From Thalassolituus sp. UBA1087 (GTDB lineage Bacteria > Pseudomonadota > Gammaproteobacteria > Pseudomonadales > Oceanobacteraceae): a stretch of DNA of 64,000 nucleotides. Shown piece by piece: positions 1-8,264 of this stretch; within the stretch, counting starts at the first letter, position 1, and each line of letters starts with the position of its first letter. The stretch is taken from positions 89,328-153,327 of the forward strand of contig DCCG01000004.1 of the NCBI GenBank assembly GCA_002314145.1. Reading direction: 5' to 3'. The translations under genes were made by a program, and so were the position numbers. The notes beneath the pieces were generated by a model, which saw nothing but the letters and a program-made list of their open reading frames with translations, did not search any database and was not told the origin of the DNA.

Positions 1-107
1 TATCACCTGCCGGGGAACTCAATATCCCGGTGAGGACAGGCGGAATCAACGGAAGCTTCTATACTTAACAGCGGGGTCAGGCCCCGGAACCAATAAGAAG
101 GACCCTT

Positions 108-1103
108 GTGGAACTCGAAGAACTGCTGGAAAACGCCCGCCGCAATGAAGCCCTGCTGAGGCGATTGCAGGCGTATGAACTGCAACTGCTTTCATGCCAG
201 ACATGGTACGATTTCCTGACCCTGTTGCTGGAGGGCCTGCCCGCCCAGTTTGATCTCGACGCCGCGACACTGAAAGTCTGCGACCCGGAAGGGGATCTGA
301 AAGCCTCCATGCTGCAATCACTCGATCTGGAACAGGCTGTGCTGCTGAATCAGCTGGAATTCCAGGGCCGGGTGCCCATGATCGAAGCCGGCCCTGTATC
401 GCCGCCACCGCCCTGGGCCAGTGGACTGCCACTGCCACTGATGCGCAATGATGTTTACCTGGGCCAGTTACGTCTTTATTCAGCTAACCCTGACCGCTTT
501 CAGGCCGGTATGGCCACCGATTTTATGCAGCATCTGGCAGCGGTGGTCGCAGCTTGTCTGTTTATGGTTAAGCAATCAGAAGAAACCGCCCGACAGGCCC
601 TGACCGACCCGCTCACCGGTGCAGAGAACCGGCGCGGTTTTGAACGTGCATATCAGCGCGAGTGGGCCCGGGGGCAGCGCCAGTATCACGTATTTGCCAT
701 GATTCTGATTGATCTGGACCATTTTAAGCAGGTCAATGATGTTCATGGCCACGGCACCGGCGACCGGGCGCTGAAAGCCCTGTGCAGGACGTTAAAAAGT
801 ATTATGCGTCCCACCGATCACATTGGCCGTCTTGGTGGTGAAGAGTTTGCATTGCTGGTACCAGGGTGTCAGCCGGATCAGTTGCCGTCCGTCGCCGGGC
901 GGGTGCAGGAAGCCATCCGGGATATGCGGGTGGAAAATGACACAGGAAAAATTGTTCCCCTGACCGCCTCCGGCAGCTATCTGTGTGTCACCCCGCGGCC
1001 ACATCAGCAGCTGGCGCTCGACCAGGTGACCGAACATCTTGATACGTATCTGTATGAAGCCAAGCGTAACGGCCGCAATCAGTTTATACGCGCAGAACAG
1101 TGA
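108..1103 (+). CDS. Diguanylate cyclase with N-terminal DUF484/GAF-like domain
   Basis: Predicted cytoplasmic enzyme making cyclic di-GMP from two GTP. Residues about 1-155 resemble the GAF-like DUF484 sensor region (acidic helix, then an LDAATLKVCDPEG stretch). Residues about 165-328 form a GGDEF domain: DPLTGAENRR at 167-176, the metal-binding ILIDLDHFKQVND, and the active-site loop GGEEF at 243-247. An inhibitory-site RxxD (R234-D237) sits exactly five residues before GGEEF, so product feedback inhibition is likely. There is no signal peptide or membrane segment. Translation starts at a GTG behind an AGAAGGA Shine-Dalgarno. The 331-aa length suits this architecture. The ligand of the N-terminal domain is unknown. 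Confidence 0.9.
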   Translation: MELEELLENARRNEALLRRLQAYELQLLSCQTWYDFLTLLLEGLPAQFDLDAATLKVCDPEGDLKASMLQSLDLEQAVLLNQLEFQGRVPMIEAGPVSPPPPWASGLPLPLMRNDVYLGQLRLYSANPDRFQAGMATDFMQHLAAVVAACLFMVKQSEETARQALTDPLTGAENRRGFERAYQREWARGQRQYHVFAMILIDLDHFKQVNDVHGHGTGDRALKALCRTLKSIMRPTDHIGRLGGEEFALLVPGCQPDQLPSVAGRVQEAIRDMRVENDTGKIVPLTASGSYLCVTPRPHQQLALDQVTEHLDTYLYEAKRNGRNQFIRAEQ

Positions 1104-1169
1104 TCTGCATCAGACGTATTGTTACAACCACTGCGCTACAGTTAATTCAGAGCCTGAAAAGGAGGGAGC

Positions 1170-2000
1170 ATGGCGCAAAACAAAGAAAGTCATTTGCCGT
1201 TGATTATTCAACCGGATGCTGAAGAGAGTACGCCACATCTGCCGTATGGCAAAAGGATGAGCCGTGCTGAGTATGAAAAAGAAAAACAGAGCCTGCAGAT
1301 CGAACTGCTGAAAATGCAGGGCTGGGTAAAAGAAACCGGGCAAAAGATCGTGATCGTGTTTGAAGGGCGGGACGCTGCCGGTAAAGGGGGCACCATCAAG
1401 CGCTTTATGGAGCATATGAATCCCCGTGGTGCCAGAGTGGTGGCTCTTGAAAAACCGACCGAGACCGAAGCGTCACAGTGGTATTTTCAACGTTACATCA
1501 AACACCTGCCGGCCAATGGCGAAATGGTATTTTTTGACCGCTCCTGGTACAACCGTGCGGGGGTTGAACGGGTGATGGGTTTCTGCAGCAATAATGACTA
1601 TCTCGAATTTATGCGTGAAGTGCCCGAGCTGGAGCGCATGTTTGTACGATCCGGCATCCGATTATTTAAATTCTGGTTTTCGGTCAGCCGGCACGAGCAG
1701 CTGCGGCGTTTTCAGAGCCGTCAGATTGACCCGCTGAAACAGTGGAAACTGAGCCCCATCGATCTGGCATCACTGGATAAATGGGATGACTATACCGAAG
1801 CGAAAGAAGCCATGTTTTATTACACCAATCACATGGATGCACCCTGGACCGTGGTACGCTCGGACGATAAAAAACGCGCCAGATTAAATGCCATGCGCTA
1901 TGTATTAAGCCAACTGGATTACACCAATAAATCAACCACGCTGGATCTGACACCGGATCCGTTAATTATTCTGCCGGCCACTCAGGCGATGGATTGCTGA
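1170..2000 (+). CDS. ppk2: Polyphosphate kinase 2 family protein
   Basis: Predicted cytosolic PPK2 enzyme transferring phosphate between polyphosphate and nucleoside di- or monophosphates. The single-domain P-loop kinase core is intact. Walker A lies in EGRDAAGKGGTIKRF (residues 65-79) and Walker B in FFDRSWYNR (121-129). Arginine-rich lid residues follow. The 276-aa length matches single-domain PPK2 proteins. A strong AAGGAGGG Shine-Dalgarno precedes the ATG. Whether it prefers ADP, GDP or AMP cannot be decided by eye. The following small gene is close enough to be co-transcribed. Confidence 0.93.
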   Translation: MAQNKESHLPLIIQPDAEESTPHLPYGKRMSRAEYEKEKQSLQIELLKMQGWVKETGQKIVIVFEGRDAAGKGGTIKRFMEHMNPRGARVVALEKPTETEASQWYFQRYIKHLPANGEMVFFDRSWYNRAGVERVMGFCSNNDYLEFMREVPELERMFVRSGIRLFKFWFSVSRHEQLRRFQSRQIDPLKQWKLSPIDLASLDKWDDYTEAKEAMFYYTNHMDAPWTVVRSDDKKRARLNAMRYVLSQLDYTNKSTTLDLTPDPLIILPATQAMDC

Positions 2001-2041
2001 ACCGGGCAGGCAGATGGCTATTGATGTTGGGGGACTATGTT

Positions 2042-2278
2042 ATGCAGGATCGGCCACACCATAAACATGCCGAAAAAGTCGTTCAGCAGTTTCGTGAGGA
2101 ACTGGGTGAAGATTTGTGCAAAAAAATCGGTGATTACCCGTTTGGCAGCTTATCTGTGCTGATTGAATCTGCCATCAATACCAGTGTTATGAAAGCCGTG
2201 GATGATACTATCCACGACTTTGAAGAGGCGCTGGCCCGCAGTCGTAAACGGGCCAGAGGAGTGCATCAATCACCGTGA
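2042..2278 (+). CDS. Small helical protein downstream of ppk2, unknown function
   Basis: This 78-aa soluble protein is charged and probably all-helical, with a basic tail (RSRKRARGVHQSP). I do not recognise a family. The frame stays open upstream to a TTG inside the end of ppk2, but the ATG at 2042 has a GGGGG run about 8 nt upstream and is the better start; ATG 2024 is an alternative. Its short distance from ppk2 suggests co-transcription. Its stop is immediately adjacent to the stop of the convergent yceI-like gene, leaving no intergenic space for a terminator. Confidence 0.6.
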   Translation: MQDRPHHKHAEKVVQQFREELGEDLCKKIGDYPFGSLSVLIESAINTSVMKAVDDTIHDFEEALARSRKRARGVHQSP

Positions 2279-2845
2279 TTATTCAGGCTTCAGCGTCAGG
2301 GTAAAGCTGACCGGAACAACCGTGGCAATATGCTTGAGCTTAGCGACGTCACGCAGTTTATTGATGCCGGCAACCAGACCAAACTGATCAGCATGAATCA
2401 GCACGGGTTCGCTGCTGCTGACGGTCAGTGAGCCATCACTGGCCGGAGTGACAATTACATGGGCCGGAAACGTGACTTCCTCACCGTGCAGGGACAGTTT
2501 GGCGCGGATCTCTGTTTTTAACAGATCGCCTTCTTCCAGTTTTTCCATAACCACCGGATCAACATTGGTGGTCAGCTTAGCTTCGGCAAAATCGCTGACT
2601 TCAAACAGCATGCTTTGCATACGTTCATTCCGGACTTCAATGCCGGTATCCACACTGCGCAGATTGATAGTCATGCTGGCATAACCGTTATCTGCCAGGG
2701 TGCCTTTAATATCGCGGAAATGGTGGACTTCAGTGATATCCGAATTTTTGGTACTGAGGAACGTCAGGCTGGATGGCTCGGTAATTTTCCAGTCGGCGTG
2801 GGACAGAGAAGCCAACAGGGCAGAACATAAAATCAGAAAGCGCAT
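2279..2845 (-). CDS. YceI family periplasmic protein
   Basis: This is a 188-aa secreted protein with a short signal peptide (MRFLILCSALLASLSHA, about residues 1-17). The mature part has the YceI layout of alternating strands. It opens with WKITEPSSLTFLSTKN, contains the MTINLRSVDTGIEVRNERM segment with LFEVSDF, and ends in VVPVSFTLTLKPE. Family members fold as lipocalin-like barrels that can bind polyisoprenoid-type lipids; the ligand here is not known. AAAGGT precedes the ATG. The gene is monocistronic and convergent with the ppk2 pair. Confidence 0.88.
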   Translation of the reverse strand: MRFLILCSALLASLSHADWKITEPSSLTFLSTKNSDITEVHHFRDIKGTLADNGYASMTINLRSVDTGIEVRNERMQSMLFEVSDFAEAKLTTNVDPVVMEKLEEGDLLKTEIRAKLSLHGEEVTFPAHVIVTPASDGSLTVSSSEPVLIHADQFGLVAGINKLRDVAKLKHIATVVPVSFTLTLKPE

Positions 2846-2986
2846 AGAGTTTACCTTTTAGGTTGGTCGAGGGTTATTCAGCAGGTGGACCTGCCTTGTT
2901 GTTACTGAATTATTACTGAGTTTTTACTTAATTACTGCCGGGTTGCCACTGGATTCCCGTGACAGAACCCGGGTTATTAACCGGTT

Positions 2987-3472
2987 TTATTGAATAAGAG
3001 TCACGTTGGGAAATGGATACTTCACTAACCATTTAAGTTCCTGGCGGATACTAGCCTGATGTTCGTCTTCCAGCGACAGGCGTTCTTTATCCAGCGCGAA
3101 CTGCTGCCTTGGGGTTAAGGCTTTATAGGCATCAAGAATCGGCATCGCGGCGGTTTTTTCATGGTGCCGGCGGACGGAGGCCAATTCGGCCGCTTCCCAG
3201 GCCACCGGGTCCAGTGCTGTGACCAGATAATGCAGGCGCATAACCCCTTCGGTAATTTCACACTGCTCTTCAATGACGGCGCGGGCGATAAAGCGGATAT
3301 CCTTCAGCAGATCCTGCTGGCGTTTACGCAGATTCATCTCCGCCAGCGCATGTTCCTGTTGCTGCTGCGCCTGCGACTTTTTCACCTGGCGTAACAGATA
3401 CCAGGCGTAGCCGGCCAGGAGCAGAATAATAAGGATAGCGATGGTCAGCAGTACAGCGTAAGTAGTATTCAT
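2987..3472 (-). CDS. DUF2489 family membrane-anchored protein
   Basis: This 161-aa protein has one N-terminal membrane helix (about residues 6-27, AVLLTIAILIILLLAGYAWY). A glutamine-rich, probably coiled-coil linker follows (KKSQAQQQQEHALAEM), then a helical cytoplasmic domain with the DUF2489-like signature IRFIARAVIEEQCEITEGVMRL. Function is unknown. A GGAG Shine-Dalgarno precedes the ATG. The 141-bp gap to the yceI-like gene contains short GC-rich inverted repeats but no clear T-tailed terminator. Confidence 0.75.
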   Translation of the reverse strand: MNTTYAVLLTIAILIILLLAGYAWYLLRQVKKSQAQQQQEHALAEMNLRKRQQDLLKDIRFIARAVIEEQCEITEGVMRLHYLVTALDPVAWEAAELASVRRHHEKTAAMPILDAYKALTPRQQFALDKERLSLEDEHQASIRQELKWLVKYPFPNVTLIQ

Positions 3473-3549
3473 GCATAACTCCGTTCTGACTAAGCAGGCA
3501 TGATAACGCCGATAGGCTGGTTAATTAAGGCAGCTGAAGGAATTGACTG

Positions 3550-3765
3550 TCATCCGCGGCACAAAGGGCAGTCTGCGTCTTTATCTGTGCTGTAAGATCC
3601 CTCGCGATAGCGGACGCGCATGCGGGCCCCACCGCGTTGCGGGCTGATTTCATAGCGTGAATGCCGTTGCGGTACAGCGTCGCACCCGGGACTTTTGTAG
3701 TCGGCATCCGCCGGCGTTAATGGCACACTCTCCATACAAACCGTACTGTTATTTGGCGCTTTCAT
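3550..3765 (-). CDS. Small CxxC protein overlapping the SqrR-like regulator
   Basis: Probable 71-aa protein starting MKAPNNSTVC and ending DKDADCPLCRG. It has cysteines at about 10 and 27 and a C-terminal CxxC (68-71). It is arginine-rich in the middle (PQRGGARMRVRYREG). Its ATG lies inside the last codons of the upstream regulator gene (17-bp overlap), with GGAG 8 nt before it, so translation is probably coupled. I do not recognise a family. The location behind a persulfide-sensing repressor and the CxxC suggest a thiol, metal or sulfur-related role, which is inference only. Confidence 0.5.
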   Translation of the reverse strand: MKAPNNSTVCMESVPLTPADADYKSPGCDAVPQRHSRYEISPQRGGARMRVRYREGSYSTDKDADCPLCRG

Positions 3766-4117
3766 TGAGCATATCTCCGGCATTGCAATAAAGACTGTTA
3801 AGGACCCGGATGATGCGATCAGCTTTGTCGTCACTGAGCTGATAGTAAACATTCTGTGCGCAGCGGCGTGTATGCACCAGATGCTCGGTGCGCAGCCAGG
3901 CCAGATGCTGGGACAGGGCAGATTGACTGAGCGGCAGGCAGTTGGACAGCTCGCTGACAGAAACTTCTCCGCGGCGCAGGCAACAGAGTATGTTCAGCCG
4001 GTGTTCGTTGGCCAGGGCTTTCAGCAGACGCACCGCCTCCTGGCGATGCTGGTCCAGCGCTTCGTAGTCCTGCACCGCCGGTGGAAGGGATTCCTGATCG
4101 GACATAGGCAATCTCAT
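3749..4117 (-). CDS. SqrR/BigR-type ArsR family persulfide-responsive repressor
   Basis: This is a 122-aa ArsR winged-helix repressor. The recognition region reads LPLSQSALSQHLAWLR, followed by the wing VHTRRCAQNVYYQLS. Cysteines C45 (in NILCC) and C111 (in NSLYC) are separated by 66 residues. That equals the spacing of the two redox cysteines of SqrR (41/107) and BigR (42/108), which form polysulfide or disulfide links on exposure to reactive sulfur. C46, C60 and C86 are extra. The gene is divergent from a persulfide dioxygenase, as in known BigR/SqrR regulons. No strong Shine-Dalgarno precedes ATG 4117, and ATG 4105 is an alternative. Confidence 0.85.
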   Translation of the reverse strand: MRLPMSDQESLPPAVQDYEALDQHRQEAVRLLKALANEHRLNILCCLRRGEVSVSELSNCLPLSQSALSQHLAWLRTEHLVHTRRCAQNVYYQLSDDKADRIIRVLNSLYCNAGDMLNESAK

Positions 4118-4128
4118 TCATTGACATA

Positions 4129-4174
4129 TTGATAGTATATATCAAATATTGCTAAATAAGAATATTCTAATATA
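4129..4174. promoter_or_regulatory. AT-rich operator candidates between the repressor and dioxygenase genes
   Basis: Two inverted repeats lie in the 89-bp divergent spacer. The first is TTGATA (4129-4134) and TATCAA (4140-4145). The second is the perfect palindrome AGAATATTCT (4159-4168), which extends imperfectly to 4153-4174 with 9 of 11 pairs matching. AT-rich palindromes are the usual operators of BigR/SqrR repressors. The sites could control both directions. Confidence 0.55.
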
Positions 4175-4206
4175 ATCACATTATACGTTATAGCAGGAGA
4201 GGAACC

Positions 4207-5070
4207 ATGAGCCATCAAATTCAGAGCTTCTTTCATGAAGATACCTTCACCTTCACTCATCTGTTAACAGATGACGCGACCGGTCAGGCAGCTCTGATTG
4301 ACCCGGTGCTGGACTTTGATCAGAAATCCGGACGCACCGCCACGGCATTCATTGACGACATTCTGCAAAAAGTTGAGCAGGATGGACTGTCACTGGTGTA
4401 CGTCTTGGAAACCCACGCTCATGCGGATCACCTGACCTCAGCAGACTACATCCGCCACCGTACCCGGGCGAAAATCGTCATCGGCTCACCGATTACCACT
4501 GTACAGGGCACCTTTAAAAAGATTTTTAACGAAGGCGAGCGCTTTCTCCCCGATGGCCATCAGTTTGATGTTCTGATTCAGGACGGTGAAGAGATCCGTC
4601 TGGGCGATACCGTCATCCGGGCGATGGCGACCCCGGGTCATACACCGGCCTGCCACAGTCTGATCGTCAATGATTCGGACGTTTTTGTCGGCGATACCAT
4701 CTTTGCACCGGACGTGGGCAGCGCCCGCTGTGACTTCCCGGGCGGTGACGCTGAAACACTCTGGCAATCGGTCCGTAAGCTGATGGCGCTGGGCGATGAG
4801 GTGGTGCTTCACCTGTGTCACGATTATCCGCCGGAGGGACGCGATATCGTCTCGTCTGTCACCGTGGCAGAACAGCGTAAAAACAACATTCATATGAAAG
4901 ACAGCGTCAGCCGTGATGACTTCATCCGTATGCGCTCAGAACGTGATGCGCAGCTGGATATGCCACGCCTGATCCTGCCGTCTCTGCAGGTCAATATCCG
5001 TGCAGGAGCCCTGCCGGAAGCCGAAGATAACGGCGTTGCCTACCTGAAACTGCCGCTGAATCTGCTCTGA
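4207..5070 (+). CDS. Persulfide dioxygenase (ETHE1/Blh-type metallo-beta-lactamase fold)
   Basis: Predicted mononuclear-iron enzyme oxidising glutathione persulfide to sulfite and glutathione, which detoxifies sulfide. The 287-aa protein has the metallo-beta-lactamase motif HAHADH (H70, H72, D74, H75), then H145 in TPGHTPAC, D163 in VGDTIF and H205 in LCHDY. This is the ligand set expected for the ETHE1 branch. No rhodanese domain is fused. The ATG follows a purine-rich AGGAGAGGAACC. The divergent SqrR-like repressor probably controls it. Substrate is inferred from family and context. Confidence 0.85.
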   Translation: MSHQIQSFFHEDTFTFTHLLTDDATGQAALIDPVLDFDQKSGRTATAFIDDILQKVEQDGLSLVYVLETHAHADHLTSADYIRHRTRAKIVIGSPITTVQGTFKKIFNEGERFLPDGHQFDVLIQDGEEIRLGDTVIRAMATPGHTPACHSLIVNDSDVFVGDTIFAPDVGSARCDFPGGDAETLWQSVRKLMALGDEVVLHLCHDYPPEGRDIVSSVTVAEQRKNNIHMKDSVSRDDFIRMRSERDAQLDMPRLILPSLQVNIRAGALPEAEDNGVAYLKLPLNLL

Positions 5071-5174
5071 ATACGTCAATTTGCCGCCTGCCGGGCCGAT
5101 ATGGCCCGGGCCTGCGTTGCATTTGGTCGATTTTATATTAGGCTGAATGTATCCAAACAAAAAGGAATAAGGCC

Positions 5175-5612
5175 ATGCTGGCGAATAATCGCTGGGTGCG
5201 GGCAACCGGTACATTGCGCGACAAACCCATCAGCATTCAATACCGTGAAGACTGGCAGAGCGCCAGAGATTCCGGCCAATTACCGGTCTGTGTTCAGATC
5301 GCCTGGAACGCTGAAAGCATCGATGACAATACCGGTTTCCCTGGCCTGCAGGAGCAAAGCCGGATTCTGGTCTTTAATGAACATCTGCAGACCCACCTGG
5401 AAACCGGCGATAACGCCGTGGTGACCATGATGCTGACCAATAATGGCACGAACCAGTGGGTGATTTACTGCAAAGATCTGGAGCAGCTGCAGCAGGGGCT
5501 GGATCAGATTCCCACCGATGGTGGCCTGTATCCGATTGAAATCGTCGCCGATGAAGATCCGCAATGGAGCACCTTCACTCAGGTCTTTGACGTCATCCGC
5601 GACAGCAACTGA
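5175..5612 (+). CDS. DUF695 domain protein
   Basis: This 145-aa soluble protein has an N-terminal region (NRWVRATGTLRDKPISIQYRED) and a later WVIYCKDLEQLQQGLDQIP segment, both typical of DUF695. It has no signal peptide or catalytic motif that I recognise. AAGGAA lies upstream of the ATG, though spacing is somewhat long. It is convergent with ylqF, with only 4 bp between stop codons. Function unknown. Confidence 0.7.
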   Translation: MLANNRWVRATGTLRDKPISIQYREDWQSARDSGQLPVCVQIAWNAESIDDNTGFPGLQEQSRILVFNEHLQTHLETGDNAVVTMMLTNNGTNQWVIYCKDLEQLQQGLDQIPTDGGLYPIEIVADEDPQWSTFTQVFDVIRDSN

Positions 5613-5616
5613 AGGT

Positions 5617-6522
5617 TTACTTCCGTTCGTCCTGCTGATGCGCTTCTTCTTCCGCTGAGCGGGCCGCCTGCAGCGCGGCCAGTTCCGTCTCCACCGTCTG
5701 TGGATCTTCCAGTGTTATCTGGCCGATTTTTCCGGCACGCAGTTCATGCAGGGTCAGTTCCGAGGCTTTGTGCAGATCCGCGACACCACCGGGTTTCAGG
5801 CAGCCGCGTTTGGCGGCAATGGTAGCCAGTGCCTCATTGGCTGAGGCTGGCAGGGCTTTCAGTTTAAAGCGTGTGGACAGCTGATCCGGGTAATGCGTCA
5901 GCAGGTAGTCCAGAGCATGGGTCGCTACTTCGGTGTATTCCATGGCGGTATCTTTTACTGCGCCACTGGCAGCCAGGCGATAGCCGGAATGTTCGTTTTC
6001 GAATTTTGGCCACAGAATTCCCGGCGTATCGGAAAGCACCAGACCATTCTTCAGATCAATCATCTGGTTGGCTTTGGTGACGGCCGGTTCATTGCCGGTT
6101 TTGGCGATGTAACGCCCGGCAAGCGCGTTGATCAGGGTCGATTTACCAACATTGGGAATGCCCATAATCATAATGCGCACCGGTTGTTTCTTCTCCAGCC
6201 GGGCGGCTCCCAGCTGTTTACACAGCGCAATCAGTTTTTTCACCTGCTGACGCTCTTCTGCCACCAGCGGCATGGCTTTGGTATTCAGCTGCTGTTCAAA
6301 ATACGTCACCCATTGGCGGGTGACCGCCGGATCGGCAAGGTCCGCTTTATTAAGGACTTTGATGCAGGTTTTGTCGCCGCGCAGCTCATCCACCAGAGGA
6401 TTGGTGCTCGACCAGGGCAGGCGCGCATCCAGAACCTCGACCACCAGATCAATACCGGGCATCGCCTCACTGATCTTCTTACGGGCTTTGTTCATGTGTC
6501 CGGGGAACCACTGAATGGCCAT
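5617..6522 (-). CDS. ylqF: YlqF/RbgA-type ribosome biogenesis GTPase
   Basis: This 301-aa circularly permuted GTPase has its G motifs in the order G4-G1-G3. NKADLAD comes first (about residues 58-64), then the P-loop GIPNVGKST, then DTPGILWP. RbgA relatives act in late assembly of the large ribosomal subunit. The frame is open 46 codons further upstream, but MAIQWFPGHMNKAR is the family N-terminus and GGAAAG precedes it, so the start is placed at 6522. The tail is acidic and alanine-rich (AARSAEEEAHQQDERK). Confidence 0.92.
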   Translation of the reverse strand: MAIQWFPGHMNKARKKISEAMPGIDLVVEVLDARLPWSSTNPLVDELRGDKTCIKVLNKADLADPAVTRQWVTYFEQQLNTKAMPLVAEERQQVKKLIALCKQLGAARLEKKQPVRIMIMGIPNVGKSTLINALAGRYIAKTGNEPAVTKANQMIDLKNGLVLSDTPGILWPKFENEHSGYRLAASGAVKDTAMEYTEVATHALDYLLTHYPDQLSTRFKLKALPASANEALATIAAKRGCLKPGGVADLHKASELTLHELRAGKIGQITLEDPQTVETELAALQAARSAEEEAHQQDERK

Positions 6523-6721
6523 AGTGACGCTTTCCGATTGACGACTGTTTAAAAGGGCGGCACATTGTAAAGCAAGGGCGCAAAGGTACAAGTGCCCCTC
6601 TGTGACTGCGCGCGGGCAGTGCCGGCAGCGGCAGACAAACGCACGACACAGAGCTGTCACAATGACGGATTAAGCTCATCCGTGTCCGCATCGGGTGATT
6701 GTGATCGGATTGGAGACAAGT

Positions 6722-6913
6722 ATGGATGTCTTACCTGAAGACATTGCTGATACCGTAAAAAAGCAGGGGCGTCAGGCTTCTGCCACTGTGTCCGGGCGCC
6801 GCCGTTCCGGCTTTCTGCTGGGCAACCGGTTTGTTTTTTCAGATGCTCAGGAAGTGATCTGGATGCAGGCCGGTCCGGGTGAGTTCCGCGAACTGAGAAT
6901 CTGGCGTAAGTAA
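6722..6913 (+). CDS. Small protein of unknown function
   Basis: This is a 63-aa protein starting MDVLPEDIADTVKKQG with a probable beta-rich C-terminal half (GFLLGNRFVFSDAQEVIWMQ). The start at 6722 is chosen because GGAG lies 7 nt upstream; an in-frame GTG at 6695 would add nine residues. No family is recognised. The terminator just downstream has its T-tract on the other strand and so serves the convergent gene. Confidence 0.5.
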   Translation: MDVLPEDIADTVKKQGRQASATVSGRRRSGFLLGNRFVFSDAQEVIWMQAGPGEFRELRIWRK

Positions 6914-6924
6914 CCGCACAGACA

Positions 6925-6947
6925 TAAAAAAGCCCGCTGAGCGGGCT
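6925..6947 (-). terminator. Rho-independent terminator
   Basis: AGCCCGC (6931-6937) pairs with GCGGGCT (6941-6947) around a TGA loop. The A-run at 6925-6930 becomes a T-tract on the minus strand. It ends the transcript of the RHH-like gene at 6981-7628. Confidence 0.85.
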
Positions 6948-6980
6948 TGGATTGCATCCTGTTGAATCGCTTGGCCGCCT

Positions 6981-7628
6981 TCAGCCGCCAAACATGGATA
7001 CCTTAGTGTCTTCGTCCTGCTCGTTCTGATCATCAGCCGCGTCGGTGGCCGGCGCCGGAGTTTCCGCTGATACGCCTTCCGCTTCCGCCTGTTCTGTGGC
7101 CGCACTAGTGACGCTTTGCTCATTTTGTTGTGCATCAGAGTCTTCATTGCTGGCTTCTGCCGCAGCTGGTGCAGGTGTTTCTGTTGCGCCTGAACGGGCC
7201 TGAGCTTTCTTCGCTTCGGACGCCTGCTGTTCCTGCATTTTGGCTTTCTTACGCTCCAGCTTAGTGATCTGGCGATCGTGGTTAGCCCACACTCCGGTCT
7301 TTACATCCACGTTTGCGACGCCGTTTTCTTCGGCAATTTCATCGGCCAGGGCGCGGGCGGCGTCGTCAGCGTCGCGGGCGATCAGCTTGCGCTCGCCGGC
7401 TTCAAGGCGGGCAAACAGGTCGATGAGTGCATTGGAAAGCACTTCCTGAGCCACTTCATCACGGGTTTTGCGGAAGCGCCGGGCAATCACATTCAGCATC
7501 GCCAGATCGTTGGCATCCAGGCGCATGGTCAGCGCGGCAAGTGTCTGTTCTATCTCGCGTTGCGCCTTTTCTTCTTCGTAGTAGCGGTCGATCAGAGACT
7601 GTGTGCTGGTTGTGTCGAAATCCTGCAT
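6981..7628 (-). CDS. RHH-like protein with long acidic low-complexity tail
   Basis: This is a 215-aa protein. Residues about 28-75 (LTMRLDANDLAMLNVIARRF, then helix TRDEVAQEVLSNALIDLFARL) have the strand-helix-helix pattern of ribbon-helix-helix DNA-binding folds. A helical segment and a basic KLERKKAKMQEQQ stretch follow. The last 80 residues are rich in A, E, T, D and Q and probably disordered, ending DTKVSMFGG. GGAAG precedes the chosen ATG; the longer open frame upstream lacks a good start. Function is unknown, and DNA binding is an inference from the pattern. Confidence 0.6.
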   Translation of the reverse strand: MQDFDTTSTQSLIDRYYEEEKAQREIEQTLAALTMRLDANDLAMLNVIARRFRKTRDEVAQEVLSNALIDLFARLEAGERKLIARDADDAARALADEIAEENGVANVDVKTGVWANHDRQITKLERKKAKMQEQQASEAKKAQARSGATETPAPAAAEASNEDSDAQQNEQSVTSAATEQAEAEGVSAETPAPATDAADDQNEQDEDTKVSMFGG

Positions 7629-7764
7629 GATGAACTTCCGTCGGTTGGGTGAATGTGAATGATCAGAAAGGTGACTACTGTATAGGCTTACAGCGGTTTC
7701 ATCAATAGCAGGCCGGCTCAGCTGTGACCGCTTTGTGAGATTGTTGCCCCGGCCGATGGATGCT

Positions 7765-7792
7765 TTGCCATGGCTTTGGGCTGCTTTATAGT
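7765..7792 (+). promoter_or_regulatory. Sigma70-like promoter candidate for bolA
   Basis: TTGCCA (7765-7770) and TATAGT (7787-7792) are separated by 16 nt, giving a leader of about 65 nt before the bolA GTG. Confidence 0.4.
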
Positions 7793-7862
7793 AGTGGCGC
7801 ATACGCCCTGTCGGATCAACAGACACACGACGGCATGGCTACATCGTGTTGAGGAGTAAAGC

Positions 7863-8159
7863 GTGACCATTGCAGAAAGTATTAAAACCAAACTGGCGGA
7901 TCTGAACCCACAGCATCTGGAACTCATCAACGAAAGCCATATGCACGCGGGCCCGGCGACAGATTCCCATTTTAAACTGGTGCTGGTGAGTGAAGCCTTT
8001 GACGGACAACGGGTCGTCGCCCGCCATCAGTCGGTATATCAGCGTCTGGCCGACGAGCTGGCCGGCCCCGTGCACGCGCTGGCGCTGCACCTCTATACCC
8101 CATCCGAGTGGCAGGAGGCGGAAGTACCGGCGTCGCCCAATTGCCAGGGCAAACACTGA
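7863..8159 (+). CDS. bolA: BolA family protein
   Basis: This 98-aa BolA/IbaG-fold protein has the family stretches LELINESHMHAGP, SHFKLVLVSEAFDGQ and VHALALHLYTPSEW. BolA proteins pair with monothiol glutaredoxins in [2Fe-2S] handling and affect morphology and stress responses. The conserved HALxLHxYTPxEW histidine region is intact and a C-terminal cysteine (NCQGKH) is present. It starts with GTG behind GAGG. No glutaredoxin gene is adjacent. Confidence 0.9.
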   Translation: MTIAESIKTKLADLNPQHLELINESHMHAGPATDSHFKLVLVSEAFDGQRVVARHQSVYQRLADELAGPVHALALHLYTPSEWQEAEVPASPNCQGKH

Positions 8160-8264
8160 GCACAACATCCGCCGGTTCTTAGCGGGCCTTGCGGGTGGAT
8201 TGTCCTGTGCGAACCTTGAGAGCGGCTACGGGGGCGGGCATTCTCCGCTCAGTTGTTTCAGAGA

